From: UBA9611 sp965237595
GTDB taxonomy: Bacteria > Chloroflexota > Dehalococcoidia > Lucifugimonadales > UBA3495
DNA: 64,000 nt
Reading direction: 5' to 3'
Assembly: GCA_965237595.1 (NCBI GenBank)
Contig: CBDEFY010000004.1
Span: 372,001-436,000 of the forward strand
A program made the position numbers and the translations under genes. The notes under the pieces were generated by a model that did no database searches, was not told the origin of the DNA, and worked only from the letters and a program-made list of their open reading frames with translations. Shown here in pieces: positions 48,767 to 57,708 of this stretch. Every line of letters starts with the position of its first letter. The first letter of the stretch is position 1.

Positions 48767-51103
48767 ATGACAACCACCGACCGTACCCGGGCGCAGGGCG
48801 CACTTCGGGGCGTACAGGTCCTGGAATTTGGTCAGTACATCCCCGGCCCCCTGTTGGGGATGTTATTGAGCGACCAAGGGGCCGACGTAATCAAGGTTGA
48901 ACGCCCCGGCGGAGACCCCGCCCGGAGCGAGCCTGCCTTCGCCACCTGGAACCGGGGCAAACGCTCGGTGGTGCTGAACCTGAAATCGCCCGATGGGCAG
49001 GTCGCCGCCGTGGCATTGGCCAAGAAGGCCGACGTGGTGATTGAGAATTACCGGCCCGGAGTGGCCGACCGCTTGGGCATCGGCTTCCAAACCCTATCCA
49101 AAGACAATCCCGGGTTGCTCTATTGCTCCATACCCGGCTTCGGCGAAGAGAGCCGTCACCGCAACGAACCTGGCTGGGAGAGCATCGTGTCCGCCTCCAC
49201 CGGTGTCTACCAGCATATTGATGGGAACGGCGGGGGCATGGACGAGCCGTTGTTCCTGCCGCTGCCCGCTGCCAGCACCTTCGCCGCCATCGTGGCCTCG
49301 GTCTCAGTGGCCATGGCTCTAGTGGCCAGGGACCGGACCGGCAAGGGGCAGCGAATCGAAGTGCCCATGCACAGCGCCATGTTCTCGGCCATCGGACGCC
49401 ACCTGGTCAAGCTGTACGACATCAACCCGCCCGACATGTTCGACCTACCCCGGAACGTCATGTCACACCAATATATGTGCGCGGACGGCCGTTACTTCCA
49501 GTCCCACGGTATGTACCAGCGGTTCGTGGGCCAATTGATGACCGCTGCGCACCGTCCCGAATGGATCGAAGACCTGGAGGACCTCTACGGTGCGGAGGTC
49601 GCACCGGAGACCATGGCTATGTGGAAGGAGCGGTTCGAGAAAATGTTCTTGGAGCGGACCGCCAAAGAATGGGAGGACGCCATCGCCGAAACCAATGGCG
49701 TCGGCACCATCTGCAAGACCATCGACGAATGGCTGGTCCACGAGCACGCCATTGCGGGCAAGATGGTCACCGAGATTGACGACGCCCAATACGGACGGAT
49801 GAAGCAGCCGGGAGTTCAGGTGCGACTGCGCGGGACGCCCGGAGCAGTCCAAGGACGGGCCCCCACATTGGGTGAACACACCTCAGAAATTTTGGCCGAG
49901 CTGAATAATGGCCCGGCCGCCTACGCCGCTACCAATGGCAACAACGAAAATATCATGAGCGCCCTGCAAGGCGTGCGGGTGCTGGACCTGTGCATCGTTC
50001 TAGCCGGGCCCACCTGCGGCCGGACCCTGGGCGAGTTCGGCGCCGACGTCATCAAGATCGACGACCCCTCCCGCCCCTACGACATGTCGGGAAATACCGA
50101 CGTGAACCGTGGCAAGCGCAGCATCCAGATCAACCTCAAGACCAAGGAGGGCCTGGAGGTCTTCTATAAGCTCTTGGAAACCGCCGACGTAGTTGTGGAG
50201 AATAACCGGAAGAGCAGCCTGGCCCGGTTGGGCATCAGCTACGAGGAGGCCAGAAAGCGAAAACCGGACATCGTCTACGCGTCATTGAATGCCTTCGGCT
50301 ACGACGGCCCGTGGAGCGAGCGGCCCGGCTGGGAGCAGTTGGCCCAGGCCACCAGCGGCATGCAGGTACGGCGGGGCGGCCGTGATGCGGCCCCCAAATT
50401 ACTGCCCTATCCCATGAACGACTACGGCACCGGATTGATGGGCGCCTACGCCGTGGCCCTGGCAATCCACGAGCGGAACCGCACGGGCAAAGGGCAATCG
50501 GTGGACAGCGGGTTGGCATTGACCGCCGCTCTGCTCCAGTCGCCCTACTTCTTGGACTTCAAAGGCTACCAGAGAGACGAACCAGAAGGTCTGGGCGTCC
50601 GCGGGTTCTCCGCCAAGTCCCGTCTTTACCGCGCCTCCGATGGCTGGATGTTCTTCCACTGCCCCGACGACGGGGCCTGGGACCGGCTGGTGCGGCTATC
50701 CGAGTTCGCCGGTTTGGTTTCGGCCGGTCCGGTTTCAGATGAAAACGAAGACGCCCTGAGCAATTCACTGGCGTCTGTTCTGGCCAGCAAGCCCAGGGCT
50801 GAGTGGGAGAAGCTGATAAACCCCACCGGGGTCAGCGTGATTGCCAACCGGACGGTGGCGGAGTTCCGGGACGACGACGACATCCGGAAGGCCGGGCTCA
50901 TCGTGGGACGGGACCATCCGGGCATGGGCAAAGCAGACCATCTGGGTACTGTGGCCAAACTCTCCGAGACCCCCATGCGCGTCGGTCGGCCCACTCCGGT
51001 CTTGGGGGCAGAGACCGACGAAATACTCAGCGAAGCCGGTTACACGGGAGAACAGATGGAAGCGCTCAAGCTCGCCGGAGCGGTTGTCCAGGTGCAGACC
51101 TAG
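48767..51103 (+). CDS. Double-length family III (CaiB/BaiF) CoA-transferase
   Basis: A 778-residue protein formed of two complete family III CoA-transferase domains joined by a short linker (TNGNNENI). Domain 1 (about 10-385) starts LRGVQVLEFGQYIPGPLLGM and contains RGKRSVVLNLKSPDGQ-like and RTGKGQRIEVPMHSAM segments. Domain 2 (about 405-775) starts LQGVRVLDLCIVLAGPTCGR with RGKRSIQINLKTKEG and RTGKGQSVDSGLALTA. In both, the usual catalytic-Asp motif G(Y/H)D appears as PGWE, so Asp is replaced by Glu. I chose the ATG behind GAGGG rather than an upstream ATG at 48698. The CoA donor and acceptor are unknown. Confidence 0.85.
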   Translation: MTTTDRTRAQGALRGVQVLEFGQYIPGPLLGMLLSDQGADVIKVERPGGDPARSEPAFATWNRGKRSVVLNLKSPDGQVAAVALAKKADVVIENYRPGVADRLGIGFQTLSKDNPGLLYCSIPGFGEESRHRNEPGWESIVSASTGVYQHIDGNGGGMDEPLFLPLPAASTFAAIVASVSVAMALVARDRTGKGQRIEVPMHSAMFSAIGRHLVKLYDINPPDMFDLPRNVMSHQYMCADGRYFQSHGMYQRFVGQLMTAAHRPEWIEDLEDLYGAEVAPETMAMWKERFEKMFLERTAKEWEDAIAETNGVGTICKTIDEWLVHEHAIAGKMVTEIDDAQYGRMKQPGVQVRLRGTPGAVQGRAPTLGEHTSEILAELNNGPAAYAATNGNNENIMSALQGVRVLDLCIVLAGPTCGRTLGEFGADVIKIDDPSRPYDMSGNTDVNRGKRSIQINLKTKEGLEVFYKLLETADVVVENNRKSSLARLGISYEEARKRKPDIVYASLNAFGYDGPWSERPGWEQLAQATSGMQVRRGGRDAAPKLLPYPMNDYGTGLMGAYAVALAIHERNRTGKGQSVDSGLALTAALLQSPYFLDFKGYQRDEPEGLGVRGFSAKSRLYRASDGWMFFHCPDDGAWDRLVRLSEFAGLVSAGPVSDENEDALSNSLASVLASKPRAEWEKLINPTGVSVIANRTVAEFRDDDDIRKAGLIVGRDHPGMGKADHLGTVAKLSETPMRVGRPTPVLGAETDEILSEAGYTGEQMEALKLAGAVVQVQT

Positions 51104-51150
51104 GGGAATAACCCTTTGGACGATATATTTTCGCCAACCGTTGCCGAAGA

Positions 51151-51353
51151 ATGGAGATTGCGGTCCGGTTGGTCTTGGCGGCCATTTTCGGCGCCGCAGT
51201 GGGCTACGAGCGTCACAGTGCCGACAAGCCGGCGGGCCTGCGACCATCGGCATAGCGGTGGGCTCCGGGCTCTACATCGCGTCCGTTGGCGGCACGGTGC
51301 TGATGCTCGTTATCCTTTACCTGTTCGCACCCGCCGGGGAGACCGGCGGGTAG
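51151..51353 (+). pseudogene. Remnant of an MgtC/SapB-family membrane protein gene
   Basis: The frame from ATG 51151 reads EIAVRLVLAAIFGAAVGYER and KPAGLR, the conserved MgtC N-terminus. It then stops at 51253-51255. From about 51244 a different frame reads TIGIAVGSGLYIASVGG and a final hydrophobic helix, the MgtC mid/C-terminal part, to a stop at 51351-51353. The intervening 60-70 codons of the family are missing, so an internal deletion with frame loss is likely. The piece lies between the CoA-transferase and cysS. Confidence 0.65.
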
Positions 51354-51475
51354 GAAATATTCTGCGCATATTGTCCCACCGTGTCATTGGCTGGAACTCC
51401 GGATGGCGGCCATCTCCGGAACGTGCTAAACTGGCTCAGCGTCTTCACGCGTAACCTCAGGTAGAAGAGGTCCCT

Positions 51476-53698
51476 TTGCTCCGCATCTACAACACCCTGG
51501 CAAAACGGGTGGAAGAAATCCGCCCCGCTACGCCGGGGACCATCCAAATGTACACCTGCGGCCCCACTGTGTACCGCGACGCCCATATCGGCAACCTTCG
51601 CACCTACCTCATGGCCGACTGGGTCCGCCGTTCGCTGATTCACAGCGGCCTGCAGGTACAGCACATCAAAAACATCACCGACGTAGGCCACATGCGGCAG
51701 GAATTGGTCGAGGCCGGCGGCGATAAGATGATTATGGCAGCCCTGGCCGAGGGCAAAACCGTTCAGGAAATCGCCAATATGTATGCGGGGCGGTTCCACC
51801 GGGACGAGGCCCGCCTCAACATCCTGGAAGCTACGGTGTTCCCCTGGGCCAGTCACCACATCGCTGAGATGATTTCCATCGTCGAAACCCTGCTGGCCAA
51901 TGGGCATGCCTACGAGAAGGGCGGCAACCTGTATTTCGACGTTGCCGGCTTCAACGGCTACGGCAAACTCTCCCGCAACACCGGCGCCGACCTGCTGGAA
52001 GGCGTCCGTTCCGAGGCCGACCCGTTGAAGCGCGACCCCAGGGACTTCACCCTCTGGAAGGCCGCTGAGCCGGGCCGCGACTTGAAGTGGGACAGCCCTT
52101 GGGGCCCCGGATTCCCCGGCTGGCACATCGAGTGTTCGGCCATGGCCTTCAAGTACCTGGGAGAGAGCTTCGACATCCACACCGGGGGCATCGACAACGT
52201 ATTTCCGCACCACGAAGACGAGATTGCCCAGAGCGAGGCCACCTTCGGCCATCAACACGTGAATTATTGGGTCCACGCGCAGCACCTGTTGGCCGACGGC
52301 GCCAAGATGGCCAAATCGGCGGGTAACGTTTTCCTGATTGAGGAGTTGATTGAGCGGGGATTCTCGCCCCTTTCCTTCCGGTACCTGTGCATGACCATCC
52401 TGTACCGCCACCGCATGAATTTCACCTTCACTTCGTTAAAGGCCGCAGAAAAGGCCCTGACCGGCCTACGGCAGCGGGTATGGCTCTGGAACCAGGAACC
52501 GGAATCCAACGGACACTCGGCGGAAACCGGTGAAATCGAGAAAACCGGGGAATATCGGCGGCGATTCTGGGACACCATCGAGAACGACTTGGACCTTCCG
52601 AGCGCCCTTGCCTTGACCTGGGAGATGGTCCGGTCGGAACTGCCGGGCCGCGCCAAGATGGACCTGCTGCTTGAATTTGACCAGATGTTCGGCTTGGACC
52701 TGGGCAAGGCCCCAGCCGAGAATGCCGTGGCGGTCGATGTTACCGCCGCTATCAAGGTCAGAGACGGGCACCGGGAGAAGTCCGACTACTCCATTGCGGA
52801 TTCCCTGAGGGGCCAACTCGCCTCAGATGGATACGTGGTCCAAGACACCCCCGGCGGCACGCGGGCCCGGCCCAAAACCCCCCTGGAACTGCGGCGAGAG
52901 AAATGGGTCTCGGTGTCATCGTCCCGGGAGGTGGAGTCTTACTTGGACCAGCCCTCCGAGTTGGACTTCACATTCATATTGAACGCCTACGGGTATCCCA
53001 GCGACGTCAAGCGTTGTGTGGAAGGAATGCTCAATCACTCCGGGGACCACTCGGTGGAGGCCATCGTCATCGACAACGGTTCTACCGACGGTACCGGAGA
53101 GATGCTGGAGGAGTTGAAGAGTCAACATCCGGCTCTCCGGCTGGTCCACTGCGACCACGTTATCGGCGACGCCGCCAGCAAGAATATCGGTCTGAAACAG
53201 AGCCGGGGACACAACATCGTGGTGATGGACGGCTCTGCGGAGATTACAGGAAATATCCTGGGCCCAATCTCCCAGAAACTGGAAGACCCGACTGTGGGAA
53301 TCTTTGGTCCCTACGGACTCAGCACCGACGACCTCCAACACTTCCACGAGGAGGTGGAAGAGGGCGATGCCGACGCGATGCAGGCATACTGCATGGCTTT
53401 CCGCCGTGAGGCGGTAAACACCGTAGGGCTGATGCGGGAGTGCTTCCGGTTCTACCGCAACTTGGACATCGACTATTGCTTCCAGTTCAAGGACAAGGGT
53501 TTCCGAGTCGTGGCCGACTCCTCCTTACCCTTGGTCCGCCACGAACACCGCCAATGGACGGAGTTGGACGACAATCAGCGCGACGAACTGAGCAGAAAAA
53601 ACTTCGGACGGTTCCTGAAGCGATGGGGCAACCGGCCCGATCTCCTGATTACCGCGGACGCTGTGGGATTTGAGAACCAGCAACGGTTCCACCATTAG
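51476..53698 (+). CDS. cysS: Cysteinyl-tRNA synthetase fused to a GT2 glycosyltransferase-like domain
   Basis: Residues 1-475 are a full CysRS. The HIGH-type motif is DAHIGN (36-40), the zinc ligands Cys28, Cys220, His245 and Glu249 are intact, and the KMSKS motif is KMAKS (277-281). The helical bundle and anticodon region run to ELRREKW (471-477). Residues about 495-700 then match a GT-A type glycosyltransferase (family 2): DFTFILNAYGYPSDVKRCVE, VIDNGSTDGTGEML, VMDGSAEI and a C-terminal part with RHEHRQW. CysRS is usually about 460-500 aa; this is 740 aa in one uninterrupted frame. The start is TTG with GAGG upstream. The synthetase function is secure; the role of the second domain is unknown. 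Confidence 0.93.
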   Translation: MLRIYNTLAKRVEEIRPATPGTIQMYTCGPTVYRDAHIGNLRTYLMADWVRRSLIHSGLQVQHIKNITDVGHMRQELVEAGGDKMIMAALAEGKTVQEIANMYAGRFHRDEARLNILEATVFPWASHHIAEMISIVETLLANGHAYEKGGNLYFDVAGFNGYGKLSRNTGADLLEGVRSEADPLKRDPRDFTLWKAAEPGRDLKWDSPWGPGFPGWHIECSAMAFKYLGESFDIHTGGIDNVFPHHEDEIAQSEATFGHQHVNYWVHAQHLLADGAKMAKSAGNVFLIEELIERGFSPLSFRYLCMTILYRHRMNFTFTSLKAAEKALTGLRQRVWLWNQEPESNGHSAETGEIEKTGEYRRRFWDTIENDLDLPSALALTWEMVRSELPGRAKMDLLLEFDQMFGLDLGKAPAENAVAVDVTAAIKVRDGHREKSDYSIADSLRGQLASDGYVVQDTPGGTRARPKTPLELRREKWVSVSSSREVESYLDQPSELDFTFILNAYGYPSDVKRCVEGMLNHSGDHSVEAIVIDNGSTDGTGEMLEELKSQHPALRLVHCDHVIGDAASKNIGLKQSRGHNIVVMDGSAEITGNILGPISQKLEDPTVGIFGPYGLSTDDLQHFHEEVEEGDADAMQAYCMAFRREAVNTVGLMRECFRFYRNLDIDYCFQFKDKGFRVVADSSLPLVRHEHRQWTELDDNQRDELSRKNFGRFLKRWGNRPDLLITADAVGFENQQRFHH

Positions 53699-54018
53699 GC
53701 CGCCCTGTGCCAGCGGGGTCTTAAACGGCTTCCGATAAGCCTGCTTTCCGCCCAACGTTCCAGGGTCAGGTCTCGCCGCAATATCTGGTCTCGTCGGGCT
53801 TCATCCAATGGCCCCACAACAAATTCGGAAACCGCTGATTTTTAATACTGATTTATTACTAACCAACATCGTAAGATGGTTTCTAACCGATCTTATATTC
53901 GCGTCGTAATACTTCCCCATTGGTTTCGTTTGGCCGGGCAACCTAGGTCTAATTTCGCGGGTTTAGCTGCATCTCCGACATGCGATATTCATCTTCAATC
54001 ATTATCCAAATCTCATCC
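53699..54018. other. AT-richer intergenic stretch without a gene
   Basis: About 320 bases with no supported reading frame. The part from 53820 to 53930 is clearly richer in A and T than its surroundings and contains an imperfect hairpin AACCaaCATC/GATGGTT near 53864. I see no tRNA, riboswitch or IS remnant. Confidence 0.5.
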
Positions 54019-54047
54019 TTGACTCTGTGCCTGGCTGATGCTAGATT
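54019..54047 (+). promoter_or_regulatory. Promoter of meaB
   Basis: TTGACT (54019-54024), a 17-bp spacer and TAGATT (54042-54047). Transcription would begin near 54054, 55 bases before the meaB ATG. Confidence 0.6.
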
Positions 54048-54108
54048 CCGGTCTGGTCCAACACTGTTTTTCCTGGTCCCCCGCACCGTCCGGCGGAGCG
54101 CCTAACCA

Positions 54109-55074
54109 ATGTCCGAGATTTCCGAGAGACTATTGGCCGGCGAACAAAGGGCGCTATCGCGGTTAATCACCTTGTTAGAGCGGGGAGACCCGGCGGCCGC
54201 CGAGGCAATGAAGGCGGTCGACGGCCATACTGGAAGGGCATACACCGTAGGAATCACAGGTCCTCCGGGCTCGGGAAAGAGCACCATTGTGGACCAACTG
54301 ACGCAGTTGGTGCGGGAGACAGGGTCGAAAGTGGGCATCATAGCTGTCGATCCCACCAGCCCCTTTACCGGCGGCGCCATACTGGGCGACCGCATTCGGA
54401 TGCAACGCCACTATCTGGATTCCGGGGTCTTTATCCGTAGCGTGGCTACGCGGGGCCAAACTGGCGGGTTGCCTCGGATAGTTAAAACCATGGTCCGGGC
54501 GCTCGATGCCTCCGGAATCGACCTGATAATCGTCGAGACAGTGGGAGTCGGACAGACCGAACTGAGTATCATTAGTGTGGCAGACACCGTGTTGGTTGCG
54601 TTGAACCCCGAATCGGGAGACGCGATTCAAACACTGAAAGCGGGAGTTATGGAGATCGCCGACGTTTACGTTGTAAACAAGGCGGACCGCGACGGAGCAG
54701 ACCAAATGGCGACAGCCATCACCGGAATGCTCCACCTGTCCATCACCAGTCCCGATTGGAGCCCGCCTGTATTGCTGACGACCGCTCATACCGGTCAGGG
54801 CATCGAGGACCTCTGGGTAAAGGTACAAAATCACCGCGAGTTCCTCACCACCAGTGGCGGCCTAGAAGACCGCCGGGTAAGACAGCGCAAAAGGGAATTC
54901 TTGGAGGCGGTGGAGGAGGTGTTGGCGCAACGTCTTCGCAACAAGGTGGAAAACGACCCTGACCTCAGCGCTACTTTGGAGAAGGTAGCGGGGAAAGAGA
55001 CCGATCCATACTCCGCAGCGTTGGAGTACCTGGAATCTTCCCCATTATCATCAGACTGGCTCAACACCCAGTAG
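54109..55074 (+). CDS. meaB: Methylmalonyl-CoA mutase-associated GTPase MeaB
   Basis: A 321-residue G3E-family GTPase that protects and loads adenosylcobalamin in methylmalonyl-CoA (or related) mutases. It shows P-loop GITGPPGSGKST, AVDPTSPFTGGAILGDRIRM (switch region), VETVGVGQTE and NKAD. The C-terminal helices (RKREFLEAVEEVLAQRL) form the dimer arm. No mutase gene lies in the window. It fits the B12-dependent lifestyle implied by the riboswitch region. Confidence 0.93.
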   Translation: MSEISERLLAGEQRALSRLITLLERGDPAAAEAMKAVDGHTGRAYTVGITGPPGSGKSTIVDQLTQLVRETGSKVGIIAVDPTSPFTGGAILGDRIRMQRHYLDSGVFIRSVATRGQTGGLPRIVKTMVRALDASGIDLIIVETVGVGQTELSIISVADTVLVALNPESGDAIQTLKAGVMEIADVYVVNKADRDGADQMATAITGMLHLSITSPDWSPPVLLTTAHTGQGIEDLWVKVQNHREFLTTSGGLEDRRVRQRKREFLEAVEEVLAQRLRNKVENDPDLSATLEKVAGKETDPYSAALEYLESSPLSSDWLNTQ

Positions 55075-55194
55075 GCGTACCAAATCGGCACGCCGGTGGG
55101 CGGGCTACTCCACTGGACTTTCCCCGAGGCCATCTGTCCCTCTGGCGCGGACAGAGAGACTACAAAATCCGATTCTCGGAGGTGGGAATTCGTA

Positions 55195-55833
55195 ATGTCA
55201 GTATTAGGTGTCGATTTAAGGGCCTCTCGTAAAAAGCCCTCCGCGGTAGCCATATTAGATTCACATTCTCATTTGACTGAATTGGGAAGTTTCTACGAAG
55301 ACAGCGAACTGGCTGAGCTGGTGGACAAAGTCCGGCCTAGCCTAATCGCCATCGGCGCCCCGCTCAACCTACCGTCGGGCTTTTGCTGCTTGGACCAGAC
55401 CTGCGATTGCTGGTTCTCGGTACCCGATAGGAAAGGCCGTCTGCTTGAGCTCGAAATGGCCAAGATGGGGATCAGTTGCTTCTACACCAACAAGGGTTCC
55501 ATCATCAGGGACCTGATTTACCGGGGGACCAGTTTGAGCCACGACCTCAAAGCCATGGGCTACAACGTGATTGAGGTATATCCCCACGCAACCAAGATGC
55601 TTCTCTTTGGTGACAAGGTACCGCCGAAGAACAGCCCGAATAGCTTGAGCTATCTGATTGGCCATCTGACGCCTCTGGTCTCAGGGATGGAAGAACGTGC
55701 CGACGACCTGGACCGGAACGCCTGTGACGCCATAATCAACGCCTACACGGGACAACTGCACGCTCAACGCGACACCGATATCCTGGGAGACCCAGAGGAG
55801 GGTATCTTGGTACTGCCCAAGCTGCCAAATTAA
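55195..55833 (+). CDS. DUF429 family protein
   Basis: A 212-residue protein with the DUF429 look: N-terminal LGVDLRASRKKPSAVAILD (RNase H-like beta strands with Asp), IAIGAPLNLPSG, and a C-terminal DAIINAYTG typical of the family. The cysteine cluster FCCLDQTCDCW is unusual. I start at the ATG at 55195 with GGAGG upstream; the frame is open earlier. Family members are predicted RNase H-fold nucleases, but no function is proven. Confidence 0.75.
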   Translation: MSVLGVDLRASRKKPSAVAILDSHSHLTELGSFYEDSELAELVDKVRPSLIAIGAPLNLPSGFCCLDQTCDCWFSVPDRKGRLLELEMAKMGISCFYTNKGSIIRDLIYRGTSLSHDLKAMGYNVIEVYPHATKMLLFGDKVPPKNSPNSLSYLIGHLTPLVSGMEERADDLDRNACDAIINAYTGQLHAQRDTDILGDPEEGILVLPKLPN

Positions 55834-55867
55834 ACAGGGGAACCGGACCCCAAACAGGGACCATAAA

Positions 55868-55911
55868 GTGCCCATGGCCGGATTCAGAAGGTCGGTCATG
55901 AGCGCTTTTTT
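55868..55911 (+). terminator. Intrinsic terminator after the DUF429 gene
   Basis: A 13-base stem (GTGCCCATGGCCG with CGGTCATGAGCGC, one mismatch and two wobble pairs), a 12-base loop, then six T residues. Confidence 0.75.
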
Positions 55912-56067
55912 AATCTGTCCCGTTATGACCGGTCCAGGGAATTTGGGGGCCGGACGGCCCACAATATGAGAGTGCAACGAGGCTTGCCTCTCCCGGCAGG
56001 TACCCCTATGGTGGGATTAGAAGAGGTTGATAGACCCGGGCCGGAGCCGTCTGAGGAGGTGTGGAAG

Positions 56068-56673
56068 TTGGACCTGCAAGTACACGGGCGCAACCTGGAA
56101 ATCACCGAGAAGACCCAGGAGCACATCGAAAGCAAACTGAAACAGATAGACCGCCACCTTCCGGGAATCTCGGATGTGACAGTGGAGTTGGCGTGCGAGG
56201 CTACCCGCTCGAACAATGACCGCATCGTGGCCCAGGTCACCCTACATGTTGGCGGGACTCTGCTTCGAGCCCAGCAACGGGCCGGAAACACCAAAGCTGC
56301 GGTGAACTCCGTAGCCCAGACGCTGGACCAGCAGATAAAGCGCTACAAGAGCCATGCGTACCGCAGCGAACGCAGCCGTCTGGCAAGCCGCGGCGCCAAC
56401 CTAGAGACAGTGGCATCGTATGATGACACCGGCGGGCCGGATGAGGGAATAATGGCCGGGCCTGCGGCAACAGGCGGCGGGTCCGCGGACGGGCAGGTAG
56501 TCCGGGTGAAAGAGTTTGAGATGGAGCCCACGAGCGTGGAAGAGGCCGCCGCTCAGATGCAGTTTCTGGGCCACTCATTCTATATGTTCTTGGACTCCGA
56601 ATCAGACAAGCACAGCGTCCTATATCCGCGGAGAGACGGAAATTACGGACTGATACAACCCAAGTCCTCTTAG
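56068..56673 (+). CDS. hpf: Ribosome hibernation-promoting factor, long form
   Basis: A 201-residue long HPF. The N-terminal domain (DLQVHGRNLEITEKTQEHIE, then HLPGISDVTVELACE and RAQQRAGNTKAAVNSVAQTL) binds the 30S decoding site. The C-terminal dimerisation domain (RVKEFEMEPTSVEEAAAQMQFLGHSFYMF, split over 154-182) drives 100S formation. The TTG at 56068 lies eight bases after a perfect AGGAGG and gives the usual N-terminus; upstream in-frame starts would add an unrelated leader. It is monocistronic, between two terminators. Confidence 0.93.
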   Translation: MDLQVHGRNLEITEKTQEHIESKLKQIDRHLPGISDVTVELACEATRSNNDRIVAQVTLHVGGTLLRAQQRAGNTKAAVNSVAQTLDQQIKRYKSHAYRSERSRLASRGANLETVASYDDTGGPDEGIMAGPAATGGGSADGQVVRVKEFEMEPTSVEEAAAQMQFLGHSFYMFLDSESDKHSVLYPRRDGNYGLIQPKSS

Positions 56674-56694
56674 ACAGGAACAGCGCATTAATAA

Positions 56695-56738
56695 GGCCAT
56701 CCCTCCAACCGGCTCTGCGGAGGAAGGATGGCCTTTTT
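56695..56738 (+). terminator. Strong terminator between hpf and the SPFH gene
   Basis: The stem GGCCATCC/GGATGGCC with an inner CCTCC/GGAGG pair is followed by TTTTT. Because the opposite strand carries A-rich then T-rich flanks, it may serve both convergent genes. Confidence 0.9.
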
Positions 56739-56773
56739 GCTATCCCGGCACTGGTTGCCTTGAGAGATTGGTG

Positions 56774-57640
56774 CTACGCGGATTTGCCGTCACCGTTGCC
56801 CTGGTTGCCGCCCATACCCAAGAAATTGCCCAACATGGAGGTAAATTCCATGGGGAAGATCCATTTGGTGGACGGGCTGTCGCCCAGGGATTTCAGAGTC
56901 TCGAAGTACTGGAGACTCATGGTGCGCCCGTCGGCGGTGGAGGCAATAGTATTGATGCGTTCCAGGGCTTCGCTGAACCCCATGGCCCTAAGCACGGCCG
57001 CCTGCTGTTCGCCCTCTGCCGTGAGAATCTCCGCTTGGCGGCTGCCCTCGGCCGATAGTATGGCCGCCTGCTTCTCGCCTTCGGCGACGTTGATCTGAGA
57101 CTGCCTGGCGCCCTCGGACTCGGTGATCTCGGCGGTCTTGATTGCCTCCGCCGATTTTTCCCGTTCCATGGCCGCCTTCACGCCGGGAGGCGGGTCGATC
57201 TCGTTGATCTCCACCTGGGAGATCTTGACCCCCCAACGTTCGGTGACTTCGTCCATCCGCACTTGGAGGGCGTCCCTGATGCGCTCTCTTTCCGCCAGGG
57301 CTTCGGACAGCGTGGTGCCGCCAATAACCGCCCTCAAGGTGGCGAAGGCCAGGTTCACCACGGCCAACTCAAAGTTCTGAATCTCCAGAACCGCGCGCTC
57401 GGCGTACTCCTCCATCACCCGGTAGTAGATGACGAAGTCCATGTCCACCACCACGTTGTCGGCGGTGATGTATTTCTGGGTCGGCACCCGGGTCACCCGC
57501 TCCCTCAGGTCTACCTTGGTCCCGTGGTAGATCAAGGGCACAAGGAAGTGCAACCCCGAACGCCGGGTGCCCACGAAGGTGCCAAACTTCTGCACGACCA
57601 TCCGTTGGTATTGTTGTACCAGTACCACTCCCGCTGACAT
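56774..57640 (-). CDS. SPFH/Band 7 domain protein (flotillin/stomatin-like)
   Basis: A 288-residue Band 7 protein. The PHB domain spans about residues 5-180 (QKFGTFVGTRRSGLHFLVPL, then LRERVTRVPTQKYITADNV and EINEIDPPPGVKAAMEREK). A coiled-coil region follows, with repeated EGEKQAAIL/EGSRQAEIL/EGEQQAAVL units. The C-terminus is glycine-rich. There is no clear N-terminal transmembrane helix, so membrane contact may depend on its NfeD partner, encoded just upstream. The pair likely maintains membrane microdomains. Confidence 0.9.
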   Translation of the reverse strand: MSAGVVLVQQYQRMVVQKFGTFVGTRRSGLHFLVPLIYHGTKVDLRERVTRVPTQKYITADNVVVDMDFVIYYRVMEEYAERAVLEIQNFELAVVNLAFATLRAVIGGTTLSEALAERERIRDALQVRMDEVTERWGVKISQVEINEIDPPPGVKAAMEREKSAEAIKTAEITESEGARQSQINVAEGEKQAAILSAEGSRQAEILTAEGEQQAAVLRAMGFSEALERINTIASTADGRTMSLQYFETLKSLGDSPSTKWIFPMEFTSMLGNFLGMGGNQGNGDGKSA

Positions 57641-57708
57641 ATGATCCTCCCTATATACCGGACCCTTTCTAGCGTGTTCGGAACGAGTTTACGAGTTGCC
57701 CGATTGTG

